Under the pieces are notes generated by a model. That model was not told where the DNA came from. It saw only the letters and a list, made by a program, of their open reading frames with translations, and searched no databases. A program made the position numbers and the translations under genes. This document shows, one piece after another, positions 16,801 to 25,073 of a DNA stretch of 64,000 nt. Position 1 is the stretch's first letter; the number at the start of each line of letters is the position of its first letter. This stretch comes from Streptomyces laurentii (GTDB lineage Bacteria > Actinomycetota > Actinomycetes > Streptomycetales > Streptomycetaceae): the NCBI GenBank assembly GCA_002355495.1, contig AP017424.1, positions 6,513,501 to 6,577,500 on the forward strand, read 5' to 3'.

Positions 16801-17433
16801 GTGAAGCTGACGAAGAACACGCACGCCTGTGTCCGCCTGGAGAAGGACGGGCGGGCGCTCGTCATCGACCCGGGGATGTTCACCGAGGAGGACGCCGCGC
16901 TCGGCGCCGACGTCCTCCTGGTCACCCACGAGCACGCCGACCACTTCGACGAGGGCCGGCTGCGGGCCGCCCTGGAGGCGAATCCGGCCGCCGAGGTGTG
17001 GACGCCGCGCAGCGTCGCCGAGCAGCTGACGGCCGCCTTCCCGGGGCGGATCCACACCGTCGGCCACGGCGACGCCTTCACGGCCGCCGGCTTCGACATC
17101 CAGGTGCACGGCGAACTGCACGCCGTGATCCACCCGGACATCCCCCGCGTCACCAACACCGGCTTCCTCGTCGACGACGCCCTGTTCCACCCCGGCGACG
17201 CGCTCACCGTGCCGGACCGGCCCGTGGAGACTCTGTTCCTTCCGGTCATGGCCCCGTGGAACAAGATCTCCGAGGTGATCGACTACGTCCGGGAGGTGCG
17301 GCCCACGCGCGCGTACGACGTCCACGACGCGCTCCTGACCGACCTGGCCCGCCCGATCTACGACGGGCAGATCGGCGCTCTCGGCGGCACCGACCACCAC
17401 CGCCTCGCCCCGGGCGAGTCGGTGCGGCTCTGA
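16801..17433 (+). CDS. Metallo-beta-lactamase-fold hydrolase (UlaG-like)
   Basis: A 210-residue protein. The metal-binding signature THEHADHF (HxHxDH) lies near residue 42, with further ligand candidates in HGELHAVIHPD and LFHPGDAL. Length and motif set fit the short UlaG/RNase-Z-like MBL-fold proteins often called metal-dependent hydrolases. The substrate is unknown. It starts 9 bases after pcaL, but the TAGGCT box gives it its own probable promoter. Confidence 0.8.
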   Translation: MKLTKNTHACVRLEKDGRALVIDPGMFTEEDAALGADVLLVTHEHADHFDEGRLRAALEANPAAEVWTPRSVAEQLTAAFPGRIHTVGHGDAFTAAGFDIQVHGELHAVIHPDIPRVTNTGFLVDDALFHPGDALTVPDRPVETLFLPVMAPWNKISEVIDYVREVRPTRAYDVHDALLTDLARPIYDGQIGALGGTDHHRLAPGESVRL

Positions 17434-17489
17434 CGGCTCCGGGCCGCGCCCCGCGCCCCGGACGGACCGCGGCTGTCGGTGCCCGCCAG

Positions 17490-17495
17490 TAGGCT
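17490..17495 (+). promoter_or_regulatory. -10 box TAGGCT for leaderless xth transcript
   Basis: TAGGCT lies 7 bases before ATG 17503 with no ribosome-binding site between. It argues for ATG 17503 over the in-frame GTG at 17479. Confidence 0.5.
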
Positions 17496-17502
17496 TGCGG
17501 AC

Positions 17503-18282
17503 ATGCGCATCGCCACCTGGAACGTCAATTCGATCACCGCGCGGCTGCCCCGGCTGCTGGCCTGGCTGGAGAGCAGCGGCACCGACGTGCTGTGCGTCCA
17601 GGAGACCAAGTGCACCGCCGAGCAGTTCCCCGCCGAGGAGCTGCGGCAGCTGGGGTACGAGTCGGTGGTCAACGCCACCGGCCGGTGGAACGGGGTCGCC
17701 TTGGTCTCCCGGGTCGGCCTCGCGGACGTGGTCACCGGCCTGCCCGGCGGCCCCGACTACGACGGCGCGCAGGAGCCCCGCGCCATCTCGGCGACCTGTG
17801 GTCCGATCCGTCTGTGGTCGGTGTACGTGCCGAACGGCCGCGAGGTGGCCCACGAGCACTACGCGTACAAGCTGCGCTGGCTGGAGGCCCTGAAGGCGGC
17901 CGTCGCCGACGACGCGGCGGGGGAGCGGCCCTTCGCGGTGCTCGGCGACTACAACATCGCGCCGGCCGACGACGATGTCTGGGACATCGCCGCCTTCGAG
18001 GGCGCCACCCATGTCACCGAGCCCGAGCGGGCCGCGCTCGCCGCGCTGCGCGAGGCGGGCCTGGGCGACGTGGTGCCGCGCCCGCTGAAGTACGACCACC
18101 CGTACACGTACTGGGACTACCGCCAGCTGAGCTTCCCGAAGAACAAGGGCATGCGCATCGACCTGGTCTACGGCAACAAGCCGTTCGCGGACGCCGTCAA
18201 GGACAGCTACGTCGACCGCGAGGAGCGTAAGGGCAAGGGAGCCTCCGACCACGCCCCCGTGGTCGTCGACCTCGACGTGTGA
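17503..18282 (+). CDS. xth: Exodeoxyribonuclease III (AP endonuclease)
   Basis: A 259-residue EEP-family nuclease. It begins with MRIATWNVNSI, where the Asn helps bind metal. The catalytic Glu is in CVQETK, the Asp/Asn pair in GDYNIAP, and the C-terminal SDHAPVVVDL carries the Asp-His pair. It repairs abasic and 3'-blocked DNA ends. Length and all motifs match ExoA/Xth. The ATG follows a TAGGCT box, so the transcript is probably leaderless. A 10-bp hairpin follows. Confidence 0.93.
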   Translation: MRIATWNVNSITARLPRLLAWLESSGTDVLCVQETKCTAEQFPAEELRQLGYESVVNATGRWNGVALVSRVGLADVVTGLPGGPDYDGAQEPRAISATCGPIRLWSVYVPNGREVAHEHYAYKLRWLEALKAAVADDAAGERPFAVLGDYNIAPADDDVWDIAAFEGATHVTEPERAALAALREAGLGDVVPRPLKYDHPYTYWDYRQLSFPKNKGMRIDLVYGNKPFADAVKDSYVDREERKGKGASDHAPVVVDLDV

Positions 18283-18327
18283 CGGTCTTCGACCAGGTGT
18301 GATCGTTTTCGTACGGTCGTTGTACGA

Positions 18328-18351
18328 GGCCGGGCGGGCCGCCGCCCGGCC
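18328..18351 (+). terminator. Terminator hairpin after xth
   Basis: A 10-bp stem GGCCGGGCGG/CCGCCCGGCC with a 4-nt loop, 46 bases after the xth stop. Confidence 0.6.
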
Positions 18352-18398
18352 GCGCGCGCCGGGTGGTGCCCGGCGGGGCGCGGTGGGACGCTGTCCTG

Positions 18399-18836
18399 AT
18401 GGAGATTCCCTTCCTGGGCAACTGGCGCAGCCGTCACCAGGCCGAACGGTCCCCACTCGTCTCGGTCTTCGACCGGGACCCGGAAGGGGCGGCCGAACTG
18501 CTGGCCGAGTGCGAGCTGCTGCGCGCCCGTGCCGAGGGGGCCGGGGTACGGCTCGACGACACCCCTCTCTCGCTGAGCGCCCTCGACCAGCTCCCGCCCC
18601 GCTGGCGCGACGACCCCGAGGAACTGCCCTGGATCGGCAACGACGCCGGTCTCTATCTCGGCACGGTCGTCGTCCGTACCGTCCCCGGCGCTTCCTGGGA
18701 TCTGCGTCCGGACGGTCAGCCGGTGGTCCGGCTCGCCTCGGGCCGGGAGTTCGACGTGGTGGCGGCCGGACTCGACTGGGCCACCACCGGAAGCCCGGAG
18801 CTGTCCCAGGTCTACGCCGAGGCCGCCGAGCACTGA
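18399..18836 (+). CDS. Small conserved cytoplasmic protein (DUF6278-like)
   Basis: A 145-residue protein beginning with MEIPFLGNWRSRHQ, which resembles a Streptomyces domain of unknown function (DUF6278, from memory). It is acidic, has no membrane segment, and contains two conserved-looking stretches: LGTVVVRTVPGASWDL and LASGREFDVVA. The ATG at 18399 lacks a clear ribosome-binding site. An in-frame upstream start would add 12 residues. The function is unknown. Confidence 0.65.
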   Translation: MEIPFLGNWRSRHQAERSPLVSVFDRDPEGAAELLAECELLRARAEGAGVRLDDTPLSLSALDQLPPRWRDDPEELPWIGNDAGLYLGTVVVRTVPGASWDLRPDGQPVVRLASGREFDVVAAGLDWATTGSPELSQVYAEAAEH

Positions 18837-18939
18837 CCCCGTCCCGCGCCCTGCCCCGACACGACCGCCACCCTTTTGGGTAAATACGGCTTATGACCCT
18901 TTCGTGCGTGTCGACTGTGAAGTCCTAATTCGCCCCGGA

Positions 18940-18945
18940 TAGCTT
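18940..18945 (+). promoter_or_regulatory. -10 box TAGCTT of the gluABCD operon
   Basis: TAGCTT lies in the AT-richer 150 bases before gluA, with a 45-base leader to ATG 18991. No good TTGACN is at the expected spacing. A GGGT...ACCC symmetry around 18876-18897 may be an operator. Confidence 0.4.
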
Positions 18946-18990
18946 GCGCTGACTCGAGAGCAGCTGGAACTCACAGGGGCAGGGCAGCAC

Positions 18991-19737
<747 letters not shown>

Positions 19738-19751
19738 GCGGAGCGGGAGCC

Positions 19752-20669
19752 ATGCACCGTACGAAACGAACCCTGGCCGCGCTCGCCCTCCTGCTGGCCG
19801 CCGCGCTCGCCGCCGGCGGCTGCGGCCGGGAGGGCAGCCCGCCCGTCAAGGGCCCCGAGCCCGGCAAGCTGCCCGTCTACCACGTACAGACGAACTTCAG
19901 CCTGCCGGACTCGCCGACCTGGACCCGGGCCAAGCGGCGCGGGCACCTGATCGTCGGCGCCAAGGAGGACCAGCCCTACATGGGCGAGAAGGACCCCGCG
20001 ACGGGGGTGTACTCGGGCTTCGACATCGAGATCGCCCGGATGATGGCCGCCTCCCTCGGCTTCGACCCGGCCGGCATCGAGTTCCGCACCATCGCCTCCG
20101 CCAACCGGGAGACGGCCCTGCAGAACGGCCAGATCGACTACTACGTCGGCACCTACACCATCAACGCCAACCGCAAGAAGCTCGTCGGCTTCGCCGGGCC
20201 CTACTTCATGGCCGGCCAGTCGCTGCTCGTACGCACCGACGAGAACGACATCCACGGGCCGCAGGACCTGGCCGGCCGCCGGGTCTGCTCGGCCACCGGA
20301 TCCACCCCGTACCAGCGGATCAAGGCCGACTACCCGAAGGCCCAACTCGTCGGCTACGACACCTACTCCATCTGCGTCGACAACCTGCTCACCTACCAGG
20401 TCGACGTGGTGACCACCGACGACGCCATCCTCATGGGCTTCGCCGCCAAGGCCCCCGGCGAACTCAAGCTCGTCGGCAAACCGTTCTCCAAGGAGCCGTA
20501 CGGCATCGGCGTCCCGCGCAACGACAACGCGCTGCGGTTCGCCCTCGACGACGCCATCGTCGCCCACCAGAAGAACGGCGACTGGAAGAAGGCGTTCGAA
20601 GCGACCCTGGGTCTGTCCGGGGTGCCCGCGCCCACGCCGCCCCCCGTCGACCGCTACCCGGCGACCTGA
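19752..20669 (+). CDS. gluB: Glutamate-binding lipoprotein
   Basis: A 305-residue binding protein. The lipoprotein signal ends in AAGGC near residue 24. The SBP_bac_3 fold is recognised by YSGFDIEIARMMAASLG and GQIDYYVGTYTINANRKKLV. It captures glutamate outside the membrane and hands it to GluC/GluD. GGAG precedes the ATG at the end of gluA. Confidence 0.9.
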   Translation: MHRTKRTLAALALLLAAALAAGGCGREGSPPVKGPEPGKLPVYHVQTNFSLPDSPTWTRAKRRGHLIVGAKEDQPYMGEKDPATGVYSGFDIEIARMMAASLGFDPAGIEFRTIASANRETALQNGQIDYYVGTYTINANRKKLVGFAGPYFMAGQSLLVRTDENDIHGPQDLAGRRVCSATGSTPYQRIKADYPKAQLVGYDTYSICVDNLLTYQVDVVTTDDAILMGFAAKAPGELKLVGKPFSKEPYGIGVPRNDNALRFALDDAIVAHQKNGDWKKAFEATLGLSGVPAPTPPPVDRYPAT

Positions 20670-20689
20670 GGAAGGAACACCGCCCTCCC

Positions 20690-21334
20690 ATGGACGTCCT
20701 GACCGAAAATTTCTCGACCTACGCCGAAGGCTTTCTCGGCACCGTCGAACTCACCGTCTACGCCGGTGTGCTGGCCCTCGTCCTCGGCTTCCTCATGGCC
20801 GGCTTCCGGGTCGCCCCGGTCGGCTCCCTGCGGGTCTTCGGCACCGTGTGGGTCACCCTGCTGCGCAACACCCCGCTCACCCTGCTCTTCTTCGCCGTGA
20901 TCCTGGGCCTGCCCCGCTTCGGCGTCGTGCTGCCCTTCAAGCTGTTCGCGGTCCTCGCGCTCGGCTGTTACACCTCCGCGTTCATCTGCGAGGCGCTGCG
21001 CTCCGGCATCAACACCGTGCCGCTCGGGCAGGGCGAGGCCGCCCGCAGCCTCGGCATGACCTTCACCCAGACCCTTGGCGCCGTCGTCCTGCCGCAGGCG
21101 TTTCGCAGCGTCATCCCGCCGGTCGGCTCCACCCTGATCGCCCTCGCCAAGAACTCCGCCATCGCCGGGGCGTTCAGCGTCACCGAACTCCTCGGCACCT
21201 ACAAGACCCTGAGCGAGCTCGGCTTCAACATCATCTGGACCTTCGTCTGGATCGCCGTCGGCTACCTCATCATCACCCTCGCCATCAGCGCGCTCTTCCA
21301 CTACCTGGAGAAGCGCTATGGAGTCGCCCGATGA
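20690..21334 (+). CDS. gluC: Glutamate ABC transporter permease
   Basis: A 214-residue permease with five membrane helices and the HisM-type EAA loop (QGEAARSLGMTFTQTLGAVVLPQAF). It pairs with GluD to form the channel. AGGAAGGA precedes ATG 20690, and its TGA overlaps the gluD ATG (21331-21334). Confidence 0.9.
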   Translation: MDVLTENFSTYAEGFLGTVELTVYAGVLALVLGFLMAGFRVAPVGSLRVFGTVWVTLLRNTPLTLLFFAVILGLPRFGVVLPFKLFAVLALGCYTSAFICEALRSGINTVPLGQGEAARSLGMTFTQTLGAVVLPQAFRSVIPPVGSTLIALAKNSAIAGAFSVTELLGTYKTLSELGFNIIWTFVWIAVGYLIITLAISALFHYLEKRYGVAR

Positions 21335-22191
21335 CCACCGCCTCCTCCGCGCTCTACGACATCCCGGGGCCGCGCACCCGCCGCCGCCATCTGACCTACG
21401 GGCTGATCGGGACCGTCGTGATCCTCGGTCTGATCGCCTGGATCGTCTATCTCCTGTTCGACACCGGCCAGTTCACCTCCACCAAGTGGAGTCCCTTTCT
21501 CTACAAGGGAATTCAGGAACTGCTGCTGCGGGGGCTCGGCAACACCCTGAAGGCGTTCGCGTACGCCTCGGTGCTGTCGCTCGTGCTCGGTGGCATCCTC
21601 GCCGTCGGGCGGCTCTCCGAGCACCGGGTCTTCCGGTGGACCAGCACGCTGCTCGTGGAGTTCTTCCGGGCCATGCCCGTCCTCGTGATGATCTTCTTCA
21701 TCTTCGTGGCGCTCAAGGTCCAGCCGCTGCCCGCGCTCGTCGCCGGACTGACCCTCTACAACGGCTCCGTGCTCGCCGAGGTGTTCCGCACCGGCATCGG
21801 CGCGGTGGCGCGCGGCCAGCGGGAGGCGGCGTACGCGCTCGGCATGCGCAAGACCCAGGTGATGACGTACGTCCTGGTGCCGCAGGCGGTCCGGGCCATG
21901 ATGCCGGCGATCATCAGCCAGTTGGTGGTGGCGCTCAAGGACACCTCGCTCGGCTTCCTCATCACCTACGAGGAGTTCCTGCACGCGGGCAAGCTGATCG
22001 CCTCCAACCTCGACTACGACCTGCCCTTCATCCCCGTCGTGATGGTGATCTCGCCGATCTACATCGGCATGTGCATGCTGCTGTCCTGGTTCGCCACCTG
22101 GGTGGCCAAGCGGGAGCGCCGGAGTCCGCGGATGCGGGCCGCCGACGTCGCCCCGGCGGAACCTCCTCTTCTCATCGAGCAGCGCGACTGA
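21331..22191 (+). CDS. gluD: Glutamate ABC transporter permease
   Basis: A 286-residue permease, longer than GluC because of an N-terminal cytoplasmic extension and a charged C-terminal tail. The EAA loop is visible (REAAYALGMRKTQVMTYVLVPQAV). It is translationally coupled to gluC by ATGA and ends the operon, with a hairpin three bases after the stop. Confidence 0.9.
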   Translation: MTTASSALYDIPGPRTRRRHLTYGLIGTVVILGLIAWIVYLLFDTGQFTSTKWSPFLYKGIQELLLRGLGNTLKAFAYASVLSLVLGGILAVGRLSEHRVFRWTSTLLVEFFRAMPVLVMIFFIFVALKVQPLPALVAGLTLYNGSVLAEVFRTGIGAVARGQREAAYALGMRKTQVMTYVLVPQAVRAMMPAIISQLVVALKDTSLGFLITYEEFLHAGKLIASNLDYDLPFIPVVMVISPIYIGMCMLLSWFATWVAKRERRSPRMRAADVAPAEPPLLIEQRD

Positions 22192-22193
22192 CC

Positions 22194-22230
22194 GGGCCGG
22201 CCGCACCGGTCCGGCCGGTCCGGCCGGCCC
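22194..22230 (+). terminator. Terminator of the glu operon
   Basis: A 10-bp stem GGGCCGGCCG/CGGCCGGCCC with an inner ACCGG/CCGGT stem, starting directly after the gluD TGA. Confidence 0.65.
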
Positions 22231-22421
22231 GGCCGTCGCGCCATCCGGCACGCGACTCCGTTTCGCGATCCCGTCGGGAAGCCGTACGGCCGCGCGAAGC
22301 CCCGCACGGGCCCTGCCCGCCCGGCAGCAGCCGATGACCACTCCGCCCCCGCGGGTCCGATACCAGCCGCTCGGCCGTGGGGAGGAGAAGGTCAGCTGCG
22401 CGCCGGTCGGGTTGTGCCCGC

Positions 22422-22471
22422 CCTGCGGCGGGTCGGCGAGTGGCCCCGGCCACCCGCCGACCCGCCGCAGG
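22422..22471. repeat. 50-base near-perfect palindrome
   Basis: Arms of 17 bp (22422-22438 and 22455-22471) pair perfectly. An inner GTGGCC/GGCCAC pair extends the stem across one mismatched step to a tight loop. It is too strong for an ordinary operator. It could be an extra terminator, a cruciform, or the footprint of a palindromic mobile element, since it abuts the end of coding-like sequence on the minus strand. It lies in the 696-base gap between gluD and the next P450, where only the remnant at 22481-22740 and the hairpin at 22194 are otherwise visible. Confidence 0.7.
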
Positions 22472-22480
22472 CCGTATCCG

Positions 22481-22740
22481 GGGCGGGGCGGTGCGGGCGG
22501 CGGCGCGAACGTCAGCGGAGCACCGTCCGGACAGTCGGCGTCTTCCGGCACCGCGTCCGACTCCGTCCCGGGCGGCACCCGCAGCGTGAAGCAGCGGGTC
22601 ATGGTGATCTTCTCGTGGTCGGGCCACTTGTCGTACGCCGAGCCGGACACGCGGACGATCACGTCGACGGCGCCGCGTACCGCGGGCAGCCGGTGACGTA
22701 CTCGGACCACGTGGGCGACCGTACTCAGGCGGTGGGGGCC
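22481..22740 (-). pseudogene. Remnant of a secreted-protein gene
   Basis: On the minus strand the sequence reads as plausible protein (SAYDKWPDHEKITMTRCFTL, then RVPPGTESDAVPEDADCPDG). It has the look of small exported Streptomyces proteins. There is no good start or signal peptide upstream. The reading frame loses protein character exactly where the 50-base palindrome begins, running on as low-complexity Arg/Gly/Pro until it overlaps gluD. I read it as a truncated gene. It could instead be chance coding bias. Confidence 0.35.
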
Positions 22741-22887
22741 GGCGGCGCCGTCCTGGCACCGCCCGACACTCCGGTCGGGCGCTTCCTTCGGCCCCGATCC
22801 TCTTCAGGGGTCATGGGCGGGTCAAGATCGACGCGTTATGCGCGGTACCGATTGCCTCGCGGGAGGACGAGGGACAGCCTGTTCTCC

Positions 22888-24216
22888 GTGGAGCACATCG
22901 CCGACCGGCATCACAGCACCGAAACCAGCCATATCCCCGACGCCTTGGGCGCCCCCGGACTCCGTGGAGTCCGCGGCATCCCCGACGTCTTCGACCCGCG
23001 GATCTACGCCGCCGGAATCCCGCACGACCGCTTCCGCGCCCTGCGCGACCACTATCCCGTCGCCCGCCAGAACGAGGACGAGGTGCTCGGCTGGCCCGCC
23101 GGTCCCGGCTTCTGGGCGGTGACCCGGCACGCCGACGTCGTCCGGGTCCTCAAGGACGCGGCGGACTTCTCCTCGTACCTCGGCGCGACCCAGATCCGCG
23201 ACCCCGACCCCGCCGATCTGCCGTTCATCCGGCGGATGATGCTCAACCAGGACCCGCCGCACCACGGCCGGCTGCGCCGGCTCGTCAGCCGCGCCTTCAC
23301 CCCCGCCCGGATCGACCGCTTCGCCGTGACCGCGCGGCAGCGCGCCCGCGAACTGCTCGCCCACGCCCGGGAGTCGGGAGCGGACCAGGGCCGGGAGTTC
23401 GACGTCGTGCGTGCCGTCACCGACGACTACGCGCTGCTCAACCTCACCGACCTGCTGGGCGTGCCCGCGAGCGACCGGGGCCTGCTGCTCGCCTGGACCG
23501 AGCGGGTCATCGCGTACCAGGACCCCGACGAACCGCCCGTGCTCGACGCCGACGGGCGGCCGGTCAATCCCCGGTCGCCCGCCATGCTCGCCGAGATGTT
23601 CGGCTACGCGCGCGAACTCGCCGCCCACAAGCGGGCACACCCCGCCGACGACATCATCAGCGTGCTCGCCGCCTCCGAACTGCGCGACGCCGAACTGGAG
23701 ATGTTCTTCTTCCTGCTCACCGTCGCCGGCAACGACACGGTCCGCAGCGCCGCTCCCGGCGGACTGCTCGCCCTCGCCGACCACCCCGCCGAGAGCCGCG
23801 CCTGGTGGGCCGGGCAGGTCGCCGCGGACCCGGCCGTCGACGAACTGCTGCGCGTCCACCCGCCCGTGCTGTCCTTCCGGCGCACCGCCACCCGCGACAC
23901 CGAGCTGTCCGGAGTGCCGATCGCCGCCGGGGACAAGGTCGTCGTGTTCCACGCCTCCGCCAACTACGACGAGCGGGCCTTCGCCGACCCGTACCGTCTC
24001 GACCTCACCCGCACGCCGAATCCGCACGTCTCCTTCGGTGACGGCCCGCATGTGTGCCTCGGCGCGCACTTCGCCCGGCTCCAACTCCGCGTCCTGCACG
24101 AGGAGATGCGGGAGTCCTGGCAGGGGCTGGAACTCGCGGGACCGCCCCGGCGGCTGGTCTCGAACTTCATCAACGGCGTCAAGTCGCTGCCGGTGCGGGT
24201 GACGTGGCGGAGCTGA
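22888..24216 (+). CDS. Cytochrome P450 (CYP124/CYP125-like)
   Basis: A 442-residue P450. The I-helix AGNDTV, the K-helix ExxR (ELLRVHPPV) and the heme signature FGDGPHVCLGAHFAR are present. The N-terminal half (DRFRALRDHYPVARQ) and the MMLNQDPPHHGRLR motif fit the steroid and branched-lipid oxidising CYP124/125/142 group. The GTG at 22888 is chosen because GAGGG lies upstream. An ATG at 22813 would add 25 mostly Arg-rich residues. It overlaps the convergent next gene by 38 bases. No redox partner is adjacent. Confidence 0.82.
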   Translation: MEHIADRHHSTETSHIPDALGAPGLRGVRGIPDVFDPRIYAAGIPHDRFRALRDHYPVARQNEDEVLGWPAGPGFWAVTRHADVVRVLKDAADFSSYLGATQIRDPDPADLPFIRRMMLNQDPPHHGRLRRLVSRAFTPARIDRFAVTARQRARELLAHARESGADQGREFDVVRAVTDDYALLNLTDLLGVPASDRGLLLAWTERVIAYQDPDEPPVLDADGRPVNPRSPAMLAEMFGYARELAAHKRAHPADDIISVLAASELRDAELEMFFFLLTVAGNDTVRSAAPGGLLALADHPAESRAWWAGQVAADPAVDELLRVHPPVLSFRRTATRDTELSGVPIAAGDKVVVFHASANYDERAFADPYRLDLTRTPNPHVSFGDGPHVCLGAHFARLQLRVLHEEMRESWQGLELAGPPRRLVSNFINGVKSLPVRVTWRS

Positions 24217-24940
24217 CCGCCGTGCCGGACGGCGGGGGCGTGAGGGCCTGCCGGGTCACGTCGGCGACCAGTTCGACCACGTCGGGGCCGTACGCCTGCG
24301 AGTTGACGACCTTGAGCAGCAGGACGAAGCTGCCGTCGCGGTGGCGGCGGGTCAACCGCTCGTGGTGCCGGGCCAGATAGCGGGTGGCGGCCTGGTTGTC
24401 GATGGCCCGCTGGCCGCAGAAGAGGAAGACGGGCCGCGCGCCCTCGCCCGCCCGGACCCGGGCGAGCAGCACGTACTCGGTGACGCCCCGCTCCATCCGG
24501 TAGAGGTCCGTCCCGACGTGTATCTCGCCCCGCCTGTCCACGGGTTCGGCGGCCGTGCGCATCGTCAGGCCCGGCAGCAGCGAGGCGAGATGCGCGGCCA
24601 TCCGGCGGTTGGATCCGGGTCCGCCGACGCAGAATTCCGTGCGGTCCCCGAAGCCCATCTGTGCCAGATCGTGCTGCACGATCCGGGCGGTCGCCCCGCA
24701 GTCCTTGACGAGCGCGGCGAGTTCGAGCAGCGCCGACACGTCGTACCGGTGCACCGCACCCTCGCTGCCCGCCTCCCGGTTGACCACCAGCAGGCACTCG
24801 GAGTGGCTGGGCAGCCCGAAGAACGCCTGCTTGCGGCGCAGTCGGCGGCGCCAGAGGTGCGTGCGGGCAAGCCAGCCGATCGCACCGCTGACGCCGGTGG
24901 CCAGCACCCCGAGCACGACATTGCGCAGGTCTTCGTTCAT
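24179..24940 (-). CDS. Membrane-anchored protein with Rossmann-like domain, unknown function
   Basis: A 253-residue protein. One N-terminal membrane helix (VVLGVLATGVSGAIGWLA) is followed by a basic RRRLRRK stretch and a cytoplasmic domain. The motif FCVGGPGSNRRMAAHL and alternating strands suggest a Rossmann-like nucleotide or ligand pocket. GGP-x-N loops occur in STALD/TIR-like domains of conflict proteins, but I cannot verify that relation. ATG 24940 is preceded on its strand by TAGCAT 8 bases upstream, so a leaderless transcript is likely. Its 3' end overlaps the convergent P450 by 38 bases. Confidence 0.65.
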   Translation of the reverse strand: MNEDLRNVVLGVLATGVSGAIGWLARTHLWRRRLRRKQAFFGLPSHSECLLVVNREAGSEGAVHRYDVSALLELAALVKDCGATARIVQHDLAQMGFGDRTEFCVGGPGSNRRMAAHLASLLPGLTMRTAAEPVDRRGEIHVGTDLYRMERGVTEYVLLARVRAGEGARPVFLFCGQRAIDNQAATRYLARHHERLTRRHRDGSFVLLLKVVNSQAYGPDVVELVADVTRQALTPPPSGTAVSSATSPAPAAT

Positions 24941-25073
24941 GGGCGGGCATGCTAGGGGGTGCCGTGCGGGTGCGGCCAGGCGGGTGACACCGGACACCGG
25001 GCGGCGGTGGTCCTGACGGCGGGCCGGAACGGAAGTACGCTGCGCGGACGGTCGTCGACTGGAGGTACGGAAG

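Noticed and set aside
15040..18456. 1138-residue minus-strand frame opposite pcaL, the MBL-fold gene and xth
   Set aside because: Composition is typical antisense (Gly, Val, Asp, Arg-rich) and three recognised enzymes lie on the plus strand.
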